Origin: Rattus norvegicus
Lineage: Eukaryota > Chordata > Mammalia > Rodentia > Muridae
NCBI RefSeq assembly: GCF_036323735.1
Contig: NC_086026.1
Coordinates: 68,118,039 to 68,182,038, forward strand
Direction: 5' to 3'
Length of the DNA: 64,000 bases
Shown: piece after piece, positions 48,241-58,250 of the stretch
Layout: every line of letters begins with the position of its first letter
Position numbering within the stretch: position 1 is the first letter of the stretch
Notes under the pieces: generated by a model
What the model was told of the DNA's origin: nothing
The model's database searches: none
Seen by the model: the letters and a program-made list of their open reading frames with translations, nothing else
Made by a program: the position numbers and the translations under genes

Positions 48241-49971
48241 TTTTTGAGTTTATGAAAGGTACCCACTTTATCCTTGACTCACTAGGCTGGACCCCCAACC
48301 TGCAGCATCTGATCTGCCACATGCAGCTCAAGTGGGTCCAGCCTTGTGTCCTTGAGCATTCCAGAGAATGCTCTGTGGATGGATAGCACCAGCTTTCTCT
48401 GTCCAGCGAAGGTGGCCAGCCAGCTCTGTGCATAGGCCTCAACCTTGGCCTGCTGGAGTTCTGGCATTTATCCCAGTGACAGGAGGTTGAGTCTGACATG
48501 GATGCCTAGGAGATGTCTTCTTTCAGGCATTTTGTGAAGTGGGCAGCTCTGTAGCACCTCTATCTGCCATCTCCTGCCTATGGGCTCTCTTCTGACACTC
48601 AGACCTGGCACACATGACTCTTCTGAACACGCCTTCCTAACCGATGTGTTTCCTTGCAGGAAGAGCTTGAGCTTCATCAGATTCCCTCAGAGCTAGGTCA
48701 TGATGCACTAGCTCTCTGACTTCAGGTCTTATCTTTCTCACAGGAGAAACTCATTTAGTAAAACCCTACAATGCATTAGGCACTAAGGTGGAGAATCCAA
48801 ACACATAGTTCTCTCCTTGAGAAAGTCCTTATGTATTGGAAAAAACATTAAAAAAAAAAAACTGATCAGGGATCTAGTGAGATAGGGTCTTTAAAATGCA
48901 CATCTACTGACAGAGCCAGTGGTGAGGTGAAGGGGAGAAGGAAAAAACAGTGCAGAGGCCACACACAACGTTTATTATGCAAAGGCAGTCTGCTTTGTTG
49001 CCAGGACAAGTAAGGAAAGGAAAGGGAAGAGGTCAGGTGGGCCATGCTGAACTGTTGCGCAGGAAACTGCATGGTGTTGAGCAAGGGAGACAGAGCTTAA
49101 GTTTAAAAAGATACTAGCCTGCTGTAAACAGTCACCACCAGATTTCATGTGAGACTAGACTGCTCAACAGACAAGGAAGTGGCACTCTGGGGGACATCTG
49201 AGAGGTAGGTTTGACAGAACTGGCTGAGCAATGAGTTTAAGTATGGTGTAAAGAGCTTAAAGTGGTTCCCACACAGCCATCTGGGAGAAGGAAGAGGTGC
49301 TCATGGTGGGGCAAGCATCTAGCAACCAGGTGACAGTCTGCCCTAGGACCCCTGAGACCTTTGAGGATCTGGACACTTCTGGCCAGGGCCCAACTGTACT
49401 GAAGGTCTTGCACCTCTCCTTGATACCATGGATTTCTTAGCTTCAGACTCCTAAGGTCTTGCCTCCAGAGGGCCCATCTACATGGGTCAACCACACCATG
49501 CCAAGCTTTTGATGCTCGTCTCCTTGTCTAGAGGTCTCATCTCAGTTTGTGCAGTGCCTTGTTCCCAGAGCAGCTATCACTTCAGACTTGGGAATAGGAA
49601 GGGACTACTTCATACAGAGTCAAGCAGCATTAGGACTTGCTGCAGATACACTCACTATAAGAAGTTCTTTCAGATGCCCCAAGCCATTTTCTCGATTTCT
49701 CCAGGGGGACACTTCCCTCAATCTTCTTAAAGATAGAACTCTCCAGGCCCACCCTACCCATAGTTAAGGAAATTACAAATTATCCTTTCTCTGAAATGCA
49801 GCAACTGCCCAGCTCTAGATCTCTGGGTAAAGGACTTCTTAACACGAACGAGCACCAGCCATTAACCTTAAGGGTAACTGAGATATAAATAGTATTTTAT
49901 TCCAATATTACATATTACAATATTACATAGCATGAAGAGTCTGACGTATTATTTATGTTCCTGTTGGCTTT

Positions 49972-50333
49972 AACTGTCAACTTGATATGGCGTAGCATCA
50001 TCTGAGAGGAAAGCTTCCACAGAGAAGGAACTACCTAGATCAGACTGGCCAGTGGGCAGGTGTGTGGCAGCCTGCTGTGCTAACTGATGTAGGAAGGCCC
50101 AGGTGGCTGCAGGTGGCACCATCCCTCTGAGGCAGCCAACAAGAGGCGTCTTTCATGTCTCTACTCCTTTGGAGGTGAAGTGATCCCTTGCTTGGAGATA
50201 ATGCTGTGAAACAGCAAGTAGGGTGGCTTAGACTTCTCTCATGGACTGTGACAAGAATAGTAAGCCCAATACACCCTCCTCTCCCTTAAGTTGCTTTTGA
50301 ACAGTTTTTATTACAGCAGAATGAACTAGAGCA
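49972..50333 (+). repeat. Rodent LTR-like repeat, sense
   Basis: Runs from 'tgttggctttaactgtcaac' to 'agaatgaactagagca' (TG...CA ends). The order 'cagactggccagtgggca', 'gatgtaggaaggcccagg', 'atggactgtgacaagaatag' and 'aagttgcttttgaacagt' matches the inverse of the copies near 11 and 22 kb. Confidence 0.6.
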
Positions 50334-51534
50334 TTTCATTTCCCTTCAATTAATCTTATGTCTTCCCCAGTACTGTTATTTCTTTTTATTGGTAGTTAGA
50401 AACCCAAGGTTACAGTCTTTGTGTGGCCAGGGGTGGCTCCTCTTAGCTTCTGCTTACTCACATGATCTTAGCCAACCATTTGGTGGCTTATTTGATGCTG
50501 TCTAGTCTTTGCAGATGGTGCTACCTGCCTCTGGCAGGAAAGTAGATGACTGATGGGGCCAGAGGAGCTTTTTTCTTTCCCCAGAGCTTTGTCCATGTTG
50601 TTCAACTTGGAGTCAAGTTGAGGGCAACTTTTAGTTCTCAGAACCACGGTAGTTGTTGAGGCACAAGCATGATTTCTAAGGACTCTGAGAGGCAGGCAGC
50701 TCTCTTTCAAGTGCATGCCAGGTCTCCAAAGGGGCCCAGGGACTCAAGTGGAAGGGCCCAGGTATCACAACACCAAGAACCCATCAATTTGAGGTCCTTG
50801 CAAGGTAGGGAGGGGATAGTGCAAGAAGCCTCCCAGCAGGCCCTAGACCTCATCTTTAGAGCTGTTTGTCTACTCGTCCAAGAGACAGGCATCTCAGAAA
50901 GCAGGAATTCTTGTCTGTATTGAGACCACATGCTTGCAGACTCCCAGAGCTGTCATTGGAAAATGTGCCTAGAGTGCCATCTAGGGATGCAGAGGGGAAA
51001 GCTCAGGTGATCGATGTGGCAAGAGATGCAATCTCAAGAGCAGCTTTCCCGGGCTGGAGTGGCAGTGTATCTGTACCTACCTGTCTGTCTGGATGCAGAG
51101 GTAGAGGGCAGACAAGCATTCTTGGAGCTTTGGGGACTCTGACCATCCCGAAGCCAGTCTAGCGTCACTAACAGGGATGGTGGGCTCTATCCAGGTTTCC
51201 AAGTACAGGCTGGCAGCAGGGCAGATGGACACAGAGCTGGAGGGACACTGCACTCTTGATCTAGATCTAGCTCTGTCACAGCTAACAGATGGCAGGGAGC
51301 CTGTGGCTGCTGAGGTCAGCACTATTCCAGGCACGGAAACCTGAAAGATCTTAAGAGTGGAACCCTCAGCCTCCCCGGCAGGAAGGCCAACTCAGCATGA
51401 TACTGGGCACCTCGGGGTAGCTCTGTGCTAGGTGCCATTCCTTGGGCTTCCTCGCCTGCCCCGTCCCCTGGCAGCAACAGCGGGAAACGGACAGGAAGAA
51501 GACACATCTTTGGGGCTGGCAGTCAGACACTTCT

Positions 51535-51540
51535 TTTATT
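51535..51540 (-). terminator. Neo1: Predicted distal Neo1 polyadenylation signal
   Basis: AATAAA on the minus strand about 2.5 kb after the stop, followed by GT-rich sequence. Confidence 0.6.
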
Positions 51541-52021
51541 ACTTGCTACCTCTGTCCAGATTGCCACTCCACCTCCTGTCTTTAAAGCAGTGAGAGCCAC
51601 AGAGAAGTCATTAGAAGCTGCAAATAGGAGCCCCCCAAACTTTTAAGGGAAAGAACTTTTTGACCAGACCAGTTTGATTGGATTAAAAAAGTGTATTGGA
51701 TTTCCAATACTAAATAAAAACATGAAATTGATTTTAAAAAGCCATAGAGTTTTACAGCATCAATTACAGAAAAGGCCGAACAAGTGTGTGCAGGGCCAGT
51801 CCCAGCAGCCCTTCAGGCCCCTCAGCCAGGCAGCAGACACATTCGTTCCACACCTCCCTGAAGGAAGCTGCTGAGCACAGCTCAACTAGGACACAAGACA
51901 CACAATGGTTTAGTTTCCAGAATTACAGGAAAATATAAGACACATCAAATTGTGAAATGGTGTAAGACAGAATAGCTTTGCATTTTCTGAATTTAAAAAA
52001 ATTCCCCAACTTTTAAGTTAC

Positions 52022-52027
52022 TTTATT
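52022..52027 (-). terminator. Neo1: Possible proximal Neo1 polyadenylation signal
   Basis: A second minus-strand AATAAA about 2.0 kb after the stop, followed by 'agttggggaattttttt', which resembles a GU/U-rich downstream element. Confidence 0.35.
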
Positions 52028-54041
52028 TAAAAATACATCCCTCCCCACCCCATCGAAATTCTGTGGCAGTATCCAGGTACCAAGGCCCTGAGGTAACAGA
52101 AGTGCTGGGGTCCAAGGGAAGGAATGCTCTAAACAACCTAGCATGCTCTGTGGGCAAAGGCCAGACACTGTCTGAGGAATCTAGCCTCCAGGAGGCCAGA
52201 ATGCTCTGACAGCTTTTTGTAGGACAGTCAAAGCACACTGGTTGTCCCAGAACCCTGCCTGGTGCTCTTGAAGAGCAACAAGAGTTAGATCACTGCATTT
52301 TTCAAATCCCACACCCACAATCATACAAAGAGCTCATCTTGTTGAAAGTAAAAAGGGTAAAACCGACCTAAAAAAGGATAATACAACCCATGTTCCAGGA
52401 CAGGGAGGCTAGGACAGCCAATGGTAGTCTGAGTGGGCTCACTGGCTAAGGAGCCCAAGCCCAATTTACTTTCTATCCTGTCCTCCAGGGATCTGTTGGA
52501 GAAGATGAAGCCTGAGGGTTAGTCTTATACTTTTCATTATACATTAACATAAAAAACAACCAAATACACACCTCAGCTTACCTCTTTAACACTCTGCAGT
52601 CTTCTGTGTGTGGCTGAGCCCTCAGTACACCTGGAACCTCCTGCTGCCTCATTCTAACTGGGATTTGGCTGAGCTGCTGGGACAGATGAAGGCACCTGCT
52701 TCCACGACCCTCTCTTCACTATTTCTGTTCTCTGCTCCTTACAGAATTAAGTCCAGACACGAGTGGGGAAGCCTCTCATCCTGGTTGATGTGCTCAGGAG
52801 AGCTTCTGCAATGTGGGCATGAGGGATGCCTGGCTGAGGGCTGGCACCCAGAGAAGCAGGATTCCTATTTGGAACAGGAAGCCAAGCTCCTGCCTTAGCA
52901 TTTAACTTTCCAAAGAGAACCAGTAATAGCAACACAAAGGGAGTCTCCCCTGTGCTCTCCAGCTTCTCTGGAGTCAGGCTGAGGCTCTACTTGGCAATTA
53001 AACAAACATCCCCAGGGACCTCAGGGTGGACACTCCAAAAAGGAAATGACCAAGATACCAGGGCAGCTAAATCATCAAAACCACCCAGTGTACAAGAATT
53101 TATAACCAGATCCGAGCAAAACTCCAGTTGCTATGCAGTGACACAAGATGGACATGCCAGGAAAGGACACTAAAGATACTGCTTCCATTCTCTGCAGGCT
53201 TCTGGTACAAAGTACATTGACAGAAACATTCACGGGGCCTCAGCCGCCCCTCCATTTACTATTCCCAATCCCCAACCCCACCCCAATACTGAATCTGACA
53301 GAAAGCAGCAAACAAGTCTTTTCAATGTTACATTTCATTCAAATATCCGTAATCTCACAGTGATGAGAGGAGAAAGTCAGGCCTTTAATAATTATAATAA
53401 AAAAATAATAAAAATGCTTACAAACAGCAATACAACATGTCCTCCCCTCAAAGTGATGGATTAACAGCTGGCAGAGGATGCAACGTCTCATAATTAAAAA
53501 ACAGAAACGAAACCCAGAACAAGCCAATGCCTGCCAATGGTGTCAAACCACCTCACTGTCGATGACTTTCCGTAAGGAACTGGGAACAGCAGTCAAGTGT
53601 CAACTGCTTGCAGAGGACATCACTTGGCTTCTGATAGTGTTTTAAGGTAAAATAAAATAGGACACAAAATTGTACATAAATGCCAATGTCTACACTCCAT
53701 AAAAGTGATGCAGTTGCAGCACAGAGACACAGCCACTGACCACAAAGTAAAAGGCAGGTCGTACTTCTTGCCTCTTCTCTGGACACAAAATCTTGGCCCA
53801 TAGTGCCCAGTCCTGCAGGCTATCAGCAGGCAGAGGGAAGCTGCCTCGACACAAGCATGATCCAGGCTGACCAGAAGGCAGGTGGCTGTGCCCAGAGCCG
53901 ACCCCACATGGAGGCACTGGCTGGTTTGCTGGCTCCTGCTCTCAAGTGCTGTCCTCTCGTACTCTGTACAATTCCTTGTTTTCAAGGTTCAGTTCCAAGA
54001 CTTCGAGACTCAGACTTGGAGTCCTGTCCAGGTGAAGGTCA

Positions 54042-54125
54042 TCAAGCCGTTGTGATGGCATTTAGGTCCTTCATGAGTCCTTCCAGGTGGGCCATCTCTT
54101 TGGTCAGCTCATCTGGTTCATAGCT
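54042..54125 (-). CDS. Neo1: Neo1 terminal coding exon (P3 motif)
   Basis: Encodes the last 27 residues and TGA, from SYEPDEL to ITTA. This is the P3 motif conserved between neogenin and DCC, an amphipathic helix that binds the FAT domain of focal adhesion kinase in this family. The acceptor is CTGCAG|AGC, phase 0. Confidence 0.96.
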
Positions 54126-57100
54126 CTGCAGAAGGGAGAACACCATTACTAGGAATGATCTGAAGAGCTTCCAGAAAGGATAGCTTGGAGTACCAAGTAG
54201 CTGGGCCAGAACTGTCAGAAGAAGCTGGCCTACTGAAACCAGCCTGGTTCCGTAAAATCAGAAGTAGCAGGAAGTACTCAAGGCCATTAATAAAGACGGC
54301 ATTTTTTGACAATATACAATGCCTTTCTCCTGACATACATATACTCCTCAGCCCACAATGACCTCAAGGCAAAGGTTCTGTTGCTTTCCTCTTCTAGATC
54401 TCCGTCAGAGAAATATAGTGTGTGCCTGCATCTCTGGGCTTGAGTATTCTCTTTAGAGAACCCCGTATCTGGAAATGTGGGTGCTGTTTAGTAGGGTTTG
54501 AAAGCAATCTTAGGCACTTTCTCTTCCAGTATCCTTCTCAGAAAAGGCACAGAACGGGGAGCTCAGGGGTGAAGGAACGTGTGTATATTCATAGCAGGAA
54601 GAAGGCATCAACTAGAAGGGTTAGAAATGAGAGGAAGGATGTGTGTAACTAACTTTGATGGGATGATAAAGCACCTTAAGACTTATCAGAGTAGGTCTGA
54701 TATCACACCAAACCCATAGCCCATTCCCACAGGGTGTGGAGATGCTCCAAGGACGCCTGCTTGATGAGTGATTACATCTGCTTTATATGCACAGTGGCAA
54801 AGACCTCAGTGTACACAAAAGTACAATCAGCTAACAGCGTGCGCACAGCTCCCTTAGGACATCCTGGCTAAGCTGAGGGCCCATGAACTTACACTCTCGG
54901 AGTCTTCCAGCATCCTGGTGGCCTCCTGTACCTCAGGGGCACTCGGTACAACCACTGGCATAGGAGGCCGGCTCCTTCCTAAAGTCCCGATGGAGGCTGT
55001 TTTCACTGAGTGAAGGTGATGGTTGAGAGCTGAAGGCAAAGGGCGTTATTAGGTTGTGGCTGGGGTTGTATCCACTCGACCTCAGTAGTCCAGCAGGAGT
55101 GAATGCTGTTTCAATGTGAGGGATGCCTACAGGCCCAGAGAGGGATCTGCTCTGAGAAGTTACTGAAGCAAGATGGAAGGAAGACGGTAACAGGGCATCC
55201 GAGAGGTCAGAGAAACAGTCTGCTGCCTTTAGAACATTATTATTTTCTCCCAGTGGTTCTCAAAGTATGGTGAGCCACAGATACTCATAACTATCTGTGT
55301 ATCATTCATTACCACACAAGGTAACGCATGCCTTTTTAGCGTGTTTGATTTGTGTTGAGGGTACAGCAACATGGACAAACTGTTCAGAGCTTAGCAATGA
55401 AGGCAGTAGCTGTGAGTTACCCAGGGCCATACTGTTATAGTTCAAAAAGTCAACATATTACTCTTACTGAAGCAGTAATAAACTGTTTTATTAAATCTTA
55501 ACTCTCAATTACATGTAAGAAAGTGCAAATGTTCTGCTGTATGCCACACACAGAACCACCTTCAAGAAGGGAACCATGATAGACTCACTGGCCAGCTGAG
55601 GTTCTATCATGTGACAACAAAACTTTTAATTCAAAGGTGACTGACATATGGGTCATTGAGATATTTTCTAGAAATGAAAAGAAGTGGGCTACGAACTTAA
55701 GGGAAATATGACGGATACTGCCGATGTTGAAATCAAAGTTCTCAGTGAAAATTACCATTCTGAAAAACTTGTTTCTGTTATCTGACTGTGGAAGCTTCTT
55801 ATAGACAATAAACGTGTGAATATTTGGAGGATTTTTTTAAGTTAGTGAATCAATGTCCAATGTGTGTTTCAGTGTTACACATCCAAAGCATGAGCTAGAC
55901 CAATGCAACCCAGTGAGCCAGAGCATGCAGAGTCCATGCACAGACAGAGATCCCATGTTATAAATCAATCTTCAAGATACAACTTGCTGAATTTCCAATG
56001 TATCAAAAAAGAATACCCAGACTAGACTTGGTGGCATATATCAGAAATCCCAACACTAAGACAGAAGGATTAAGAATTCTAGACCAGTGTGGGCAATATA
56101 GAAGCCCCCTTTTTCCAAACAGGAAGTTCCTAAGTATCTAAAGGTTATGAAAGCGCACTGCCGCTTGTTAACTGTGTACCTGTGAGGGCAGATTTTAACA
56201 ACCAGAACAACCTGTCACGGTAGACTGAGTATAGGGCAGATAGGAGAAGCCAGCTGCCTTCTGTCAAATCAGACACATACAAGGTAAGGGAAACTGGAAG
56301 GCAATAATAGCAGTTCACCAAAAATGGGCAATTTATCTTTTAAATGAAGTAAATACTAAAAATTTTCTTGTATTAATTCCTAATATGATAAATGCTGACA
56401 CACTCCCTATGTAGAAACAAGATTGTTTTGGGATTCTTAGATTAGTCCATCCATTCTCAGCCCTGGCAGTGGTCCTGATTCGTGTGTCCCTGGACTGGCA
56501 CTCATCTCTGAAGAGGCTTTGAGAGACTAAAAAAGTCTGAGAACCACAGACTTATTCTGAAACAAACCACAATAAGCAATGGCAGGAGTCCGTTGCTGAG
56601 CCGTGAAGTACAGCACATGAGCGCTCACTGTCCTCAGACTCCTGGTTTTCAGCTCTGGCCTCCCTGACCCTTCTGCAGCCTGTAGTGTCCTTTAGAGTGG
56701 GGAGATTCCAGGAGCCTAGGCAGGGCGGCTCTGTTGTCCAAACCTGTGCCGCTGGGTTTTAATACCAGGATTACACATAAAACACAGTTCCAAAGTTCAG
56801 TCCCTGCCCACCACTACATTATGCTGTGGCTTGTATGTTTTCCCCACAAAGGGGACAATGACACAGAGCTTCTCTAAGTTCCTATGAGAACCTTGGCGGG
56901 TATTTGCTTGTTCTTTAAAATGGGAAGTAGGGGGAAGTGGCAGTGGCACACGCCTTTAATGCTAGCACTCAGGAGGCAAAGGCTATCTGGTCTAGACAGC
57001 AAATTCCGAGACAGACAGGACCACGCAGAGAAACTCTGTCTAAGAAAAAGGAGGAGGAGGAAGAGGAAGAGGAAGGGGGAGGAAAAGAAAAGGAAAGAAA

Positions 57101-58199
57101 GGGGATTCGAGGGTGGCATGGGGGAGGCGCCCTCACTCCGGCAGTGCTGCTCTCTTTACTCACCTTGCTGGGACAGTAATGGTGTGCTTGGCAGTGCAGG
57201 ATCATAGATAGGAGGTCCCGGGGGTGGGATTGCTGGTACGGCGAAGCTCTTCAATGGGTGGGAAGGGCGAACATGAGCTGTGGGAAGACTCTGGCCTGAG
57301 TCTTCCTCCTGGGAGCTGGCCAAGTAAGAAGAGCTAGTAGCACCTTCAGGATCCTGATGATCAGTGCAGCATGTTTGAGACGAGGATGCTGGCATGGTGT
57401 CCGTGCTGGGGGTATTTCGAACAGATTCTATAGCAGGAAAGCATAATGTTAGTATTTCTTTACTTTTAAAATATGCAGTTGTGGTTACTTCCAGGGGTTC
57501 CCTAAGCCTGTCCGATAAGCACTTGAGGAGATCAGTGCTAGTGCAGAGACATATGGATCAGGACGGCGGCCGAGGCTAAGAATGGATGGACTAAACTAAG
57601 AATCCCAAAACAATCTTGTTTCAACCAGCTGTTATTTTTCTAGTTATATACGTAGGTAGTTGTAAGTTCATAGATTTAAAGTACTTATTATGGAGTTCTT
57701 ATGAAGGTTCCAAAGACTAGTGTACACAATTTTTCAAATTTCATTCACTGATTGGTAGTCTTAGAAACTGACCATCCCCAGACAACCATGTCTAGTAACA
57801 GAGGCTGGATAAAACCCACCAGCAACTGGCTCTGCCAGCAAGGCTCGTGCAGGTGAGGCCAACGCTCAGGTACTGCATGGCCACCACCAACGTGAACGGC
57901 TTTGACCTCATGACAATAAAGCCTCCCAGTAGTTTGGGGTTCTGTACCCAGCTGGAGACTGTGTCAAATGAATGGTGTTTTTATCCAGAGACACAGGGAA
58001 GGGTTAAGGCTCAGAAAATACAAAGAGGGAGAAGCTCCTAAGGCAGCACAATGGGGCAGGAAAAGCACACCGGAGTTAGCCAGTCCTATATTTTACTTTG
58101 ATAATACTAGATGAGTGAATGTGGCAAAGTCACTGGGTCTCTGAGTCTTAATTTCTTTATCTATAAAACATGGAGACACATAATTCATTATGTATAAAT

Positions 58200-58250
<51 letters not shown>

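Larger units (their letters stand above)
39711..51514. other. Intergenic region between convergent Hcn4 and Neo1
   Basis: No gene that I can support. Contents in order: polypurine tract, MIR fragment, antisense and sense B4 SINEs, decayed L1 pieces on both strands, LTR-like repeats, a nested ID/L1 insertion, a B1-like and an antisense B3 element, and a CA microsatellite. The segments 48.3-49.9 kb and 50.4-51.5 kb look unique, with only short unrecognised open frames. Confidence 0.75.
51515..54041 (-). other. Neo1: Neo1 3' UTR
   Basis: Follows the neogenin stop codon on the minus strand and ends after the AATAAA at 51535-51540. It contains no recognised SINE or L1 over 2.5 kb, as expected for a constrained UTR, and is AT-rich near 53.38 kb. 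The length agrees with the 2.5-kb 3' UTR I recall for NEO1 messages. The border is inferred. Confidence 0.7.
55030..57163 (-). other. Neo1: Neo1 intron (2.1 kb) with fossil DNA transposon
   Basis: GT-AG, phase 1. It contains a decayed hAT-like element (55251-56553) with a B1-like SINE inside, a B1 at 56930 and a GGA-rich run at 57047. Confidence 0.85.

Noticed and set aside
48282..48467. 61-codon minus-strand open frame with protein-like composition
   Set aside because: It looks less random than most, possibly a pseudogene scrap, but I could not identify a parent gene or any continuation.
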